DNA of 64,000 bases, taken from Trifolium pratense (taxonomy: Eukaryota; Streptophyta; Magnoliopsida; Fabales; Fabaceae). Positions 42,856 through 55,578 of this stretch are shown piece by piece. Under the pieces are notes generated by a model. That model searched no databases, was not told where the DNA came from, and saw only the letters and a program-made list of their open reading frames with translations. The position numbers and the translations under genes were made by a program. The stretch spans positions 24,234,777 through 24,298,776 of the forward strand of contig NC_060063.1 of NCBI RefSeq assembly GCF_020283565.1, in the 5' to 3' direction. The first letter of the stretch is position 1, and each line of letters starts with the position of its first letter.

Positions 42856-43240
42856 GGGTCCGGTTATTATACATAAACAAATACTTATGCACGTTGCATA
42901 AGTCCAGCCCACTAGCCGAGCCCAACACGCCTAGCCCAACCCATTCCTTCATACAACCGCTTCCCACTAATGACGTTAACTCCAAAAGTAACGGTTATCT
43001 CGAAACTAACATTTTTCTGTCCAAAACCAACAACAATCGTTCATCATCACCATCGCCGGAATCAACATCATCACCGGAAGCTACATTCATCATCACCGTC
43101 ACTGAAATCTACAATCATTTCCATCAGAGTTCACTCCTTCATCATCACTGTCACCGAAATCAATCTTCAAAACCAATTACTGTTGATTTCTTACACGCAA
43201 GTAAAGGATCATCATCAACGATTCACTTGCAAAAAGCAAA

Positions 43241-46200
43241 ATGAAGAAAACGAGACAGGTTTGAACTTCCCTAATGCTTTTGCAAGTGTAACTGTTAGTT
43301 GGAAAATGCTTTTGTTTTGTTTGGAAAGTAATTGCATTGGTGTAACCTAAATTCCAATTTGGGGAAAATCATAATCTGAAATGGTTTTGTTTAGTTTGGT
43401 TGTTTTGAAAAAGAATTGATGAAACTAAAAGTAGAGATGGTTTTGTTTAGTTTGGTTGTTTTGAAAAAGAATTGATCAGTGTCTCTTTGTGATAATTGGT
43501 TGCTTTGAAAAAGTATAATTGTACACTTTTAGTGTATCTGAAACCAAAGTAGCCCTCTTGTGGTTTCCATGAAAGAATTCTTACTAGTTTATGTAGTGAT
43601 ATGAAAAAAGTAGAGATGGTTTTGTTTAGTTTGGTTGTTTTGAAAAAGAATTGATCAGTGTCTCTTTGTGATAATTGGTTGCTTTGAAAAAGTATAATTG
43701 TACACTTTTAGTGTATCTGAAACCAAAGTAGCCCTCTTGTGGTTCCCATGAAAGAATTCTTACTAGTTTATGTAGTGATATGAAAAAATAGAGATGGTTT
43801 TGTTTAGTTTGGTTGTTTTGAAAAAGAATTGATCAGTGTCTCTTTGTGATAATTGGTTGCTTTGAAAAAGTATAATTGTACACTTTTAGTGTATCTGAAA
43901 CCAAAGTAGCCCTCTTGTGGTTTCCATGAAAGAATTCTTACTAGTTTATGTAGTGATATGAAAAAAGTAGAGAATTTAACTTATTATCTGCCATATGAAA
44001 CCATACTTACTAGTTTCCTTTGATCTAGGTGAAAAAATCAAAGAACGTACAGGAATTGCCATCCTTCAGTATCGGGCTGACACCGTCAGATGAGGATAAA
44101 AGGAATGACACCGATTCATCATCCAGTGGTGGTCAAAAACATAAGCGAAAAACAGGAGATGCAAAAGATAATGAAAAGAAGAATAAAAAAAAGAAGGAAC
44201 ATAAAAAGGGTGATGAAAGCATTGCTTCTCGTGGTCGTAATAAGAAACCACAAATAGAGGCACAAGATTCCGATGAGACAAGTTCGGATGATGAAAATGA
44301 AAGGAATGGTAAGAAAGTTTCTTGTGCTGTTGAAAATGTGAAACAAGATATGGTGAAGAAAGATTCTGATGCAGATGCAAGACTGAGGCATAAGATGAGT
44401 GTACCTAAGGTCTATGACCTTATGCATTCAGTACATGTCAAAAAAAGGAGAGACGAAATAATTGACCAACTAAACAACTGTGGCTTTGGAGGGATGCTAC
44501 ATATCTGTAACTGGACAAGGATCCACACCTTTTTTATCGATTGGGTTGTCAGAAGATTTGAAAAGGAACATATGTGGATAAGATTGAGCGATACGGAGGT
44601 CCTAGAGTTGAAAGAGGATGATGTGCATAGAGTCTATGAACTTCCAATGGCTGGAAAGAAGATAGACACTAATCTTTGCTCTGATGGAGCAATTAGAAGG
44701 CTAAGGAAGGAATTGGGATTGACTGGAGATTATTCTCCAGTTGTGAAGGTTGCTAAATTAGAAAGGATACTGAAGACTACAGAAAAACCTAAAACATGGG
44801 TGAAGGGTATAATTTGTTTCATCATTCATAACATTTTGTGCCCGACTAATAAAGGCAATGTGTCACTGCAGTATGCAGATATTTTAGAAGATCCAGCCGG
44901 TGTATCTTCATATAACTGGTGCTCACATGTTCTAGACTATATGAAAAAAGGCCTGCAATCTCCAGGAGTTTTAAATCCATTAGCAGATTTCCACTTCCTA
45001 ATGGTAATGATGTCCACTCAATGATTTGAATTAAAAGTCAATTTTACAAACACATACTTATTCATATTTTATCCAACACAATCTTATAACTGAAACCATG
45101 AGTGTGGTTTAATGGTTTCTCTAGTTTTATATCTGTAACCAAAATAGTCCTCTTATGGTTTCCAATAAATATTCATATTTCATATCTCATTTATGTCTTT
45201 TATTCTTAATACAATCAACACATACTTGTCACATGCATATTTATTCATTTACTTTTGAGCTTGTCTTTCATTTGAGCAATATTTATACAATCAACACATA
45301 CTTGCCTTCATTCCTATATGTATATTCCTTTTGAATTGAATGTGTCATGTTTCCCAATTTGAGGCAATATTAACTAATTGTTGCAGATTAACTACATGGA
45401 TAAAATGGGGAAACGAAGCCCATTTTTGACGGGCAAATACAAGCGGCCATCCCTTCGTGATTGGGATGTCAAGGCGGCAAACCAGGAACTTGCCAAGATC
45501 CATGATATCATGGGGATTGAAAATGGATTGACAGCCGGGGTAACAAGTCTGTACAGACCCGCAGAAGGTCCGCTTGTACTGTGTTTTGATGCAGACACAT
45601 GCCCACTGTCTAAGGTAATTGTTATTGTTCTTATGTTTGGATTATTTAGTTTAAGTTTTTATCGATATTTGTATACCAAATCCTATTTAATGGTGAAAAT
45701 CGTGAATTATCGATACTCATGTACCGTCTTTTCTTTTCGAATCCTAATTTAACATAAACTTATTATAACTGAGACCAGAAGTGTGTCTTAATGGTTTCAC
45801 TTGTGTTGTGTCTGAAACCACAATAGCCCTCTTATGGTTTCCAACAAAATATTCATATTAAATTTAACATAAAATATTATAACTGCAACATAAAGTGTGT
45901 CTTAATGGTTTCACTTGTGTTGTGTCTGAAACCAAAATAGCCCTCTTATGGTTTCCAACAAAATATTCATATTAAATTTAACATAAATATTATAACTGAA
46001 ACCATAAGTGATTGTCCTTGCAGGCAGAAATGTATCTTAATCACTGTAGGTCTTGTATAAATATCTATACTAGATCCGCAGCAACATTGGAACGACGAAT
46101 AGCTGAGGCAACTGTCGGAACTTCTGGGAAAAAAGATGCAGTCCCAGAAGAAACAAAAACTGACAAGGACAATTCAATGGAAGCCCGGGCTGAAACTGAA

Positions 46201-49200
46201 AAGAATAACAGTTCCAATAAAGACAATGATGCAGACAAGCACAATGATGAATGGTACTGCATTTAGTCAATATCGCTTTGTCAAAAATCAATGTTGAAGC
46301 ATTAGTTTAACTTTTTATGTCAAGTGCTAAAACAAATCACATCAATGGTTTCAGGTTGAATAATGACAATGATGCAGAAGATGAGATCAATGCCAAAAGC
46401 ATTGATGAAGATGACAATGATGAAAAGGATGAGATCAATGCCGTAATAATTGATGAGGATGACAATGATGAAGAAGATGAGATCATTACCAAGATGATTG
46501 ATGATTCAGTTAAGGCAGCAACCAAAATCATTGACGATTCAGTGAAGCTGACAATGACACCGAAAACAAACAATGTTGGACTCACATTAACACAGGAAAC
46601 TATCATGAAGTTTCCGGAGTTTTTTGATGGGGCTGAAGCTTCAAACGCAGGGTAAGCAATGAATATGTATGATGTCTCTATTTAAAGGAAACATATTAGT
46701 TTAACATCTTAAACAATAACTTTAAAAGTGTTTGCCAATAGTTTTGATATGTGATTTCTGACAAACAAAATGATGTTTAAGGGTTTCAGGTTCGATAAAA
46801 ATCATTCAGTGTCACAAGGAACATATTCAGTTACCCAGGAAACTATCTCCAAGTTTCCAAAATTTTTTGATGGGGCTGAAGCTTCATATGCAGAGTAAAA
46901 ATGAATATATATGATGTCTTTTAATGGTTTTTATTTGTGATTCTTAAAACTATAATAACTTTGAAGATATTTAAAGGAAAGATATTAATCTAACATCTTA
47001 AACCATAACTTTAAAAGCGTTTATCAATGGTTTTGATATGCGATGTTTGAAAACTAAAATCATTTTTAATGGTTTCAGGTTGAATAACGATGATTTAGTG
47101 AAAAAAGATTCAGTGCCACAGGAAACAGATTCTGAGCTAGTGTTGGTACCAGATGCGATGCATCAGGAGAACCCTACAAAATCTGACTCGAATGTAGTCA
47201 TAAAGTAAGAATCAAACAGTGTGATAATTGTAATATTATTTGAATTTTGCAAAAATTAACACTATTATGTAATATTATTTCACAGTGCAACTCCATTAAA
47301 GTCAATAAAGCCAGATGAAATAATTGACTTGGACAATGTCACTCCAAAGAAAAGAAAAAAGCATAATATGCTTTATTCTGATAATACATATCCTGAGCGT
47401 CGACGGGCGGTGAAGAAATCGAAATACCTTGCAAGCCCATATGATGACGCTGTCCACAAGTCTGCTGCAACGGAGTTGCAGAAAAAATTATCAACATATG
47501 CTTGGAACCCGGAGCTTGATAAGTAAGTGAAAATGGTTGTTTTATTTGGTTTTTAAGCTGTTGTTTTGAACAAAATTATTATCTTGGTTGTTTGTGAATT
47601 CAAAACCATTTTTCGCAATGAATGGTTTCCAAGAAGTTTCCCTACAGTAGTAAAAAGTTGAACATGATATTTCTCAATTATTAGTATTCTTAAATGGGTG
47701 AAACCATTACTAATATTAAATGGTTTCAAGATGTTATACACTGAAACCATTGGTAATTGGTAAATGGTTTCAAGATCTTTGCTTAAGATTGTTCTAGTAG
47801 TTTGTTTGCTTATCCTAAATACTTATACTTAATTATTGTATAGGGATCACATTATGTACTGCTCAGACAACAAGGCTCATTTGTATTCTCTACAAAGGGC
47901 TGACTTCTGGACACTTCAAAAAGATGAATGGGTATCATGCTTTGTCATAAACAGTTGGGTTAATTGTTTAAATTGGAATCAGCAGGACAACATGACAAGA
48001 CTAGTGACACCATTGGTTAATTATGTATGTATTATATCCCTTTAATATTAACAATTTCAATACTTTTACATAATCTTATTGATTTTACTCATTTTATATA
48101 ACCAGTTTGACATGGAAAGAATGCCTCCTGTAACTAAATCAATTGCGCACTGGAGATTCGTTGACAGACTGAAAAATTTTAAGTACATGGATTGGAAGGC
48201 CATTGACCCTACAAAGCTAGAATACGTAAGTAAATCAATTTTGTACTGTTTGATTAATTTGTTAATACATTAAGTATAAATGCATAATCAGTAATCTGCA
48301 TGTTGGGAGACCATCCTTTAGTAGGTTTCAACTAATGCTATTTCAATACAAGTGTATATATATATAACTGAAACCATTTATCAAGAGTAATGGTTTCAGT
48401 GTGCAAATTAATGAAACCATTTATCAAGAATAATGGTTTCAGTGTAAAAATCCATCATAGGCTAATAACAATTTGACTTTTTTATATGTTCATTGTTGAG
48501 TCTCTAACATGTGAGTTGGTGTATGAAGAAAGAATCTGACTTTCACATTGTTGAAAATCAGTAATCTACATAATCTATCATTGTTTCTGGATTTGTACAC
48601 TGAAACCATTACTCTTGTAAAATGGTTTCATTAATTTGTAATATGTTTGATATGATGATTTAAGTATGATAAATTTAGTTTAGTAATATGATTTTAGACA
48701 TCGTTTTATTTTAATTTTAATAATATGTTTGACATGATGGAACAGATCATGACACCAGCAATAGCTGGCAATCCAGGAAGCCATTATGTCTGCTTTGTCG
48801 TCAATTTTAAAAGCCACAAATTTGAATTCCTAAACAGCTTGACGGGGGGAGGAGAGAAATTGCAGTTACCAAATGGTGAACCTAGCTTATACAAACAGAT
48901 GTTTGATGTTTGGCTGAATGAGGTGGAAGCATTTGTGACAGAATTATATAAGTTATGGAAAATCAAAATGCCTTTCCAATTCACCACATTCAATTGGGAT
49001 ACACCAAAGGTGCCTACTCAAGTTGATTCAGACAATTGTGGAGTGTTTTGCATGAAGTTTCTTGATGAATGGGGTGGTGAAATGCAATCTTTCAAAGGTT
49101 GGTCCAAACTTAGGAAACATGGGGACAATGGAAAGATTGCAAAAATTATGGATCTCCGCATTGATCTATGTTCAGCTATATTAACCAACTCTAGCAATTC

Positions 49201-49249
49201 CAGAAAAGAACAAGTGCTGAAGGATGCAATTGATGGTTTTTTTTTTTGA
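43241..49249 (+). CDS. ULP1-like (C48) cysteine protease gene, 11 exons, MULE cargo
   Basis: Predicted exons: 43241-43258, 44029-45003, 45387-45614, 46024-46253, 46355-46651, 46790-46894, 47079-47204, 47286-47522, 47844-48024, 48106-48225, 48746-49249. All junctions are GT-AG and phases agree, giving about 1006 aa without a stop. Residues about 20-110 are Lys/Asp-rich; about 120-325 form a helical domain like the N-terminal part of plant ULP1-related transposon proteins (KVYDLMHSVHVKKRRDEIID). The middle is acidic and repetitive; the C-terminus from about 790 is the C48 fold. Catalytic positions by motif: His852 (GSHYVCF), Asn869 in place of the usual Asp (EFLNSL), Gln931 and Cys937 (QVDSDNCGVFC). 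The family cleaves SUMO or related modifiers. The tiny first exon is the least certain; an alternative start inside exon 2 is possible. Confidence 0.8.
43434..43969. repeat. Three tandem 178-bp repeats in intron 1 of the ULP1-like gene
   Basis: GAGATGGTTTTGTTTAG starts copies at 43434, 43613 and 43791; a partial copy precedes at about 43378. Each contains GAAACCAAAGTAGCCCTCTT followed by TGTGGTTTCC, the same inverted motif found in introns 2 and 3. Confidence 0.9.
45762..46012. repeat. Two tandem repeats of about 118 bp in intron 3 of the ULP1-like gene
   Basis: Copies at about 45771-45885 and 45890-46003 share GTGTGTCTTAATGGTTTCAC and AATAGCCCTCTTATGGTTTC. A related single copy is in the preceding intron at 45100-45175. 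Confidence 0.85.
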
Positions 49250-50646
49250 CAAAGAAGCAACTTGATGGTTAAGCACTACAATTTGTAAAATGGTTTGATG
49301 CTTCTCTGTAAAATGGTTAGAAACCATTAGTGGTATTAAATGGTTTCAAGCTGTTGTACAAAGAAACCATTTGGCAACAGGGTTTAGGATGTTTTAAACA
49401 TTTTAATATTTGTTTACATAACATTTTAGTTTTAATGAATTTTACTTTGTATGGTAAAATTTAGTTGTTTATGTTGATGCTATGATTAACTTCTTATTTA
49501 AACTTTATGGTATCCGGAGCGTTGTCGACGAAGTAGATACACTTCTTATTTAAAACGTAATGATTCCAGCATTCAACTAGCATTCAACTCTATTTTACCT
49601 TTAACTAATCACATGTGCAAACACCTGAAATCAAGAATAAATCCATTATCTTTGTATTTTGTAGTTTAGGAATTTTCAAATGGATAGCAAGATGGCAGCA
49701 AATATTAAGTTAATTACATAACTACTTAATCAAATAATAAGAACATAAGTTAATAAATATGCAATTAATCAATCTCTGCGTTATTCGTACCATATAATAT
49801 ACACAAATGACAGTGTAGTTTGTAAACCATTCTGCCCAATGAATGGTTCCATACAGTTATCCTACAAAACCATTTGATGTACTTAATGGTTGCAGACAAT
49901 TATTTGGAAGCTGTGATGTAACTTAGAGTATGTCATTGAGCAATATGAAACAAGCTAAGATTAATGGGTAAAAGTTAATTAGTGGAACGTCAAGTTTTTT
50001 TAAGATTAGTTTAAACAAGTGTGTTGAATAGACTCATTGATTCATTGAATTTGATTTATGAATCAAATAAGTCAAATTTGAGCTAAACTTAAATTATATA
50101 TAGTTCAATTCGTTTGATTCACGAGTTAGCTCGATTATATATGTACTAGTGTATCAGACTGTATTCTTCCTCCTTGGGCGTGTCTTCTGCCTTAATTTAT
50201 TTAATCTTCTTTGGCCTACGAAACCATTCTGCCCAATGAATGGTTCCAGACAGTTGGCCTACGAAACCATTTGATGTACTTAATGGTTGCAGACAACTAT
50301 TAGCAATATAACCATTATATTAGGAAGCTGTGATGTAACTTACAGTATGTCATTGAACAATAAAATTTAAAAGTAACATAATAATCAAATATCTCTTAGC
50401 AATAAACTTATAGTATGGTTTCCAATAAAATATAGTCGATGGTTATTGAAACCATTTAGCAATAACAATGGTTTCGCTGTATAATATTGGGGAACCATTT
50501 GATGTACTTAATGGTTTCAGTGTAGTTAAAATATAGACGATGGTTATTATAATACCAACAAAAAACATGAAATGACCAAGTACGATTAATACAAGTCTAA
50601 TGCTTTTGTAACAAAGTCTAATACAAAATTATAACATGTAAATATA
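49250..50646. other. Convergent intergenic region of the MULE
   Basis: Separates the 3' ends of the ULP1-like and transposase genes. Non-coding; holds at least seven mini-hairpins and a duplicated block (TTCTGCCCAATGAATGGTTC at 49830 and 50229). Confidence 0.6.
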
Positions 50647-53552
50647 TCAATCAGCAGCCTCTTTCCCCTTTAAATCCTCAGCCCCTCTCTGTTTTCTCTT
50701 CCGGTGTATAAGGAATTTCTGGTGTTCTCTAGCCAATTCATAATCACTTTTAAGTCGTTTCTTTGATCTAATTGGATTTGGTCTTTTTTTGAACTTTGGA
50801 CCAGTCGACTTTTGAGCATCAGATGCTTCACTGACAGCTGCTGTATTGCAAGACTTAGATGGCGTAACGGAAGATGACTTAGATGGCGTCACGGAAGATT
50901 GAACTGTATGAATACCTTTCGAAGTAAGCAACTCCTCTGCCTTTCTCCCAGCTTCAAGAACACCATTAAGAAAAATTTGAGAAGCCTCAGGATCTGCACA
51001 AACACGTGTACAAAGCTTAACTGTAACAGCACAAATTTGTTGATATTGTTGTGCTTGAGTCGCGCCTTCAGTGGCAACATTGATAGTAGATTTAACAGAC
51101 TGACGCACATCTCTACACCAACGCTTTAACACATATTCTGCAGGTATTGTCTTCAAACCATGATATTGCACAGAACCACCTAAAAACTCCAATATTTTGA
51201 AAACATGTCGACACAAGAAACCCCTGTTCTCAAACATACGGCATGTGCAGCTAATACGTTTGGCCCTAATATCAATTGTCACAAGCCGTTCATCAAGTCG
51301 ATCATGCTTTTCAAAGTTTGGGGAAAGGTTTTCAGCAACTTCTTCATCCAAAACATCACGGTTTGAAGGCCCATCATTACAAGCATCATATAATTAACAC
51401 CATCTACTTCCTCAGGTTCATCAACATGTACAATTGTAAAAACTTTGAAAACCTTATCAAATGCAGAAACTTAGGGTGTGACCTCTTCATAAAAGTATTT
51501 GAAAGAAAAATCATACTGCCTATGAATGAATGCAAAGCAAGTTGGGGTGTATTTGTTTACAACTGACCGCATCAGTTGACTGTTGGGATAATTGTTTTTT
51601 GCTCTAGTGTTTGCAGCCTTAAAGTCTAACTCAGTATGATTATCCCTCATTCTCTGGACCATAATATTAAAATGATTGAAGAATATAACAAGTGAATGAT
51701 CAGGCTGCAGAAAACGACGGAGAAAGGCATTGAAGGACTCACTTAATTGAGTTGTTTTCAAACCAGCAGTAAAATGAGATTTGACCCAAGCTGAAGACCA
51801 ATGCATACGATTCCTGTAAGTTTGAACAAGCCACTTAAAGTCTGCAGTTGGCCTTCCATCAAAACAGGTTTTCATCATCTGATCCCAATTGTAATCAAAA
51901 TCTGATTCAGTCTCAACATTTGAAATCAAAATATTCAACTCATCAAAAAAAGCACTATTTGCACGAGACCCGAGATTCTTCTTTGCATTCTCTGCCATAT
52001 GCCATGAGAAAAGTCCATGAAAAACACCTTCAAAAATATTTGGAACTGACTTCAACAATGCAGTCGCCTGATCCGTGTATATCGATTGTGGTTTTTTATT
52101 GGACATACATTTCAAAAATGTTGTAAACAACCAGTCAAAAGTTGCTGCAGTCTCGTCATACAACAGGGCAGCGCCAAATAACACACTTGTACGATGATTG
52201 TCAAAGCCCATGAATGCAGCTGAAATGTAAAAATGAACCAAATCAGAACAAAAAAAAAGCATATATCAAAGTTACAGTATAGCAAAACCATTAGAGTGGT
52301 CAAATGGTTTAAACATGTTATACAATGAAACCATAACTGTGGCTAAATGGTTTACCAATGACCTACATTAGAAATTATAAGAAATATATAAGAAAAACAC
52401 CTCTGATAACATCACAAGACTACAAATCTCATAAGGTACAAATTTGGTTAGATGAAAACAATGATGGAACTACTATTCATATATTATTCTGCTAGAAACC
52501 ATTAGAGTGGTCAAATGGTTTAAACATGTTATACAATGAAACCATAACTGTGGCTAAATGGTTTCAATAAGTTCAAATTACCTATACTATTCATGGCAAC
52601 ACAGTGCATAACATAATGATATCAAACCAGTAATTTCAAAACCTGATAGAAGTTCAAAAAACTAACCTAAAGGGCGATACTGATTATTGGTTCGGTAAGT
52701 TGTATCAAAGCTTATAACATCACCAAATAAGGCATAATCAAGCTGCATAATCCCATCTGCCCAAAAAATACTAGCTATATCTTCCGCAGCATCAACTTGA
52801 ATATCATAATAAAAGGATGGTTTCGACAGAGCTTCATTTCTAAAAAAATCTTGAATCACGGTTGCCTCACCAACTAGCATCTCTTTTTGCCGATTTGTCA
52901 TCAGATAATTCTTTAAATCCGAAAATCGAAAAGGCAAGTTATCTGTTCCTCCAACTCCCTGACCCATGACTTCATAAGAAGTTCTCATCGACATCCCGGC
53001 TTTCGAATTTATTACAGCAAGCTGTCCTTGCACTTCATTGACTTGTCTGAATGATCTCAAGTAACATCCATGTTCCGGTTTATGTAACGGATGACAATGG
53101 GGCACATCCCATTTGTATATCTTAAAGACATTCAGAGTTTCATCCAACTTCAAAAATATGGCAGCTGTACAACCAACCCTTTCCTCAGGTTTTTCTTTTA
53201 CTTTCTCAAATTCAACCACAACCGGACTCTCTGATTTTGGCTTGTTCTTCGGATCAAGCAAACTTCCTTTCTTGTAACCTTGTTTGTTACATCCATATCG
53301 TAGATAGTGTATTTTATCAGTTGGCTGATTCTGTGAATTGTTTCTTGATTTCAACAAAATCCGAATTGAAAACCCACTTTTAAGTGCATAATCACCATAA
53401 AATTTTTCAACCTCTTCAACCGATTTAAAAGCAAGAGACTCCCAAGTTTCTTTTTTAGTAGGAGAGTAGCATTGCAAACTATCAGCAAGTGTGTCTGAAC
53501 TATCAACAACAGGCATTTGGGCAATTCCAGATGAAGTTGATGTCAAATCCAT
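50647..53552 (-). pseudogene. FAR1/FHY3-type MULE transposase, broken
   Basis: Exon 1, 53552-52667, has a FAR1-type DNA-binding region (AFKSVEEVEKFYGDYALKSG, GCTAAIFLKL, WDVPHCHPL) and the first catalytic Asp (VISFDTTYRTNN). After an intron of 447 bp, exon 2 from 52219 supplies IYTDQATALL with the second Asp, the HGLFSWHMAENA motif and the Glu in TTQLSESFNAFLRRF. A TAA at 51473-51471 interrupts, and a 1-nt loss near 51385 shifts frame. Beyond it 51351-50647 encodes the SWIM zinc finger (CTCRMFENRGFLCRH) and a basic tail. All domains of an autonomous MULE transposase are recognisable, so loss of function is recent. Confidence 0.88.
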
Positions 53553-53588
53553 TGAAAACAGAAACAATCCCCTATAAACGACAATCAT

Positions 53589-55569
53589 TTAACATTAAAT
53601 TAACCACTGAAAACACCAAGCAAAGTAACATGCATGCAGTAGTATACTTAAAATACCATTTACATACACAAGCGTTGTTCTTTAAACCATTGAACAGTCT
53701 TAATGGTTGTACTGTTGCACATCTGGAAACCATTTAACAATAATAATGGTTGCATTTAATTTAAAGCAGATGACAATAATGATGATGATGCTGATAATGA
53801 TACATTAGAATTAATCCACTAATATGAAGACATACAACCCAAAAATTCATCAACATTACAATTAATTGAATAATAGTAATATGCATCACCAATGAGTAAA
53901 GCAGCAGTTCATTGCCCTGTATAGAAGCTTGCAAACATAGAGAATGTGATACCTTTCTGCATCAGTGCAGAGTCCAATTTCATCTACATGCTATGTTCTA
54001 CATATTTGTCAAGAGTCCATGTACCATTACTTTATCATCTAGATCACAAAATTTTGAGAACAAATAGGAGTATATGCCTTTATCAACAACTCTTTTTAAG
54101 TATGACTCTAGTTCCCATCTAGACAAAGAACTCTATGAACCTTACCAGTTACCATCTTGACTGAACATAACATACAGTTTAATTAGTAGCATTTTTTTAT
54201 TAGTAGCATTGACCACTCTTCCTTTATCATCTATCAAGTACTCTACAACACGGACACTTTTGGTTGAAGACATGTCCGGTGTCCAACATATGTCAGTATT
54301 AGACACCAACACAACACCGACACATGTAATTATATTCAGTTAATTCATTTTCTCAAATTATTGACAATGTTCACTTGTCAAGCTGAGTCCGACGTCTATC
54401 CTTCATAGATCAGAAAATTTCTCCAGACACAACCAAACTATTAATGTCCACACAACAATTTGTCTTATAAGCTAACTTCTAACTATTTCATTCTATATTT
54501 ACCTTGATTTTCCTCCAAAAGTTTCGCCTTGTCGTCTTAATCTTGTATCTAGAGAGATTTTCTTGACGCTACTCACTCGTGCAGTGCTGCGAAACAAACG
54601 CCTCTAAAGAGTCGATTGATCAACACTTATGTGTTCAACAGTCTGTCATAAAAAAATTGTCAATTATACACAAAATTTGTCAAGATAGCAAAAGGCAATA
54701 TACTTTTCATTCATATATAGCACCAACACAACAAGTAATTATCACTACCTGTTAATTTTTAAGAACAACATGTAATTATGCTAAAAAATACACTAATTAC
54801 ATGATTAATAATTCAGTTACCATACTCTAGTTATACTGAATTCATTTATTTAAATGGTTTCAATGTGTTGTCTCCTGAAACCATTACTAGTGCAAAAATG
54901 GCTTATCAATGACCTCCATGCAAAAATTGTTAAAAACATAAATCCATTAGAAAAAAACACCCTCCCTCTGATAAAATCAGCAGACTAGCAATTTCTTAAA
55001 CACCCAAACTAGTGATTCTTGTACCTCTTCATGCAAATCAATAAATAACCACAACCATTCACAGATTTAACAAATACTGAAAAACACATAATAATCAAAA
55101 TCAGTAGAAAAAAAACTCATGAAACAACCTCCAAATCAAATGTGATCACTGTGATTTGAACTGTGTTTGAAGTAATGTTGCCGGCGATGTCGATTAATGA
55201 TGAAATCGATTTCGGTGATGATGATTTCAGCGAATCATGGAATAGGTGACCGTGATGATGATTTGGATGATGATGATTCCGGCGAATGATGCAATCGGTG
55301 ACAGAGATGATGATTCCGGCGGCAGAGATCGTCGGAGAAGGTTTGATAAGCTCGTGTGAAAATCGTTTGAAGAATTCCGTTAATTTTGGTGACGGAATCC
55401 GTTAGCTCCTGTGAAAGAGTGTGATTATTACACGTGTCACGTAATCTGAAGGCTGAGGTTCAATTCCTTTGACAGACTGAGATTGTAACACGTGTAAATG
55501 ACATCTGGTGGTTGTGCTTTACTTATGCACCGTGCATAAGTATCAGGCTTATGTATAATAACTTCAGCC
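53589..55569. other. Right subterminal region of the MULE
   Basis: Non-coding, upstream of the transposase. Includes two mini-hairpin clusters, a GACAC/GTGTC-rich stretch at 54245-54325 related to the ACACGG MITE, and GATGATGATTCCGGCG repeats (55150-55330) mirroring the left end. Confidence 0.6.
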
Positions 55570-55578
55570 ACATAAATT

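Larger units (their letters stand above)
47690..54905. repeat. Dispersed AAACCATT...AATGGTTT mini-hairpins
   Basis: Short inverted repeats, GAAACCATT, 5-16 nt, then AATGGTTTC or close variants, recur at about 47699, 47745, 48369, 48413, 48602, 49322, 49827, 49864, 50221, 50266, 50451, 50492, 52287, 52340, 52497, 52549, 53687, 53730 and 54853. They occupy introns and intergenic DNA of the MULE, not exons. I did not notice them outside the element. Confidence 0.8.
42856..55569. mobile_element. 12.7-kb Mutator-like element carrying a ULP1-like gene
   Basis: Ends GGGTCCGGTTATTATACATA and GGCTGAAGTTATTATACATA are inverted, continuing through ATACTTATGCACG(T/G)TGCATAAGT, with a 9-bp ACATAAATT duplication. 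Weaker inverted similarity (CATCATCACC / GGTGATGATG, CGCCGGAATC) reaches inward to about 43220 and 55190. Inside are a plus-strand ULP1-like gene and a convergent minus-strand FAR1-type MULE transposase gene. This matches the Kaonashi-type MULEs known to carry ULP1-like genes. Confidence 0.88.

Noticed and set aside
42744..43350. 166- and 126-codon overlapping ORFs at the left end of the MULE
   Set aside because: Ser/His-rich translations of the CATCATC/CCGGAA subterminal inverted repeat; overlap in two frames and mirror the right end.
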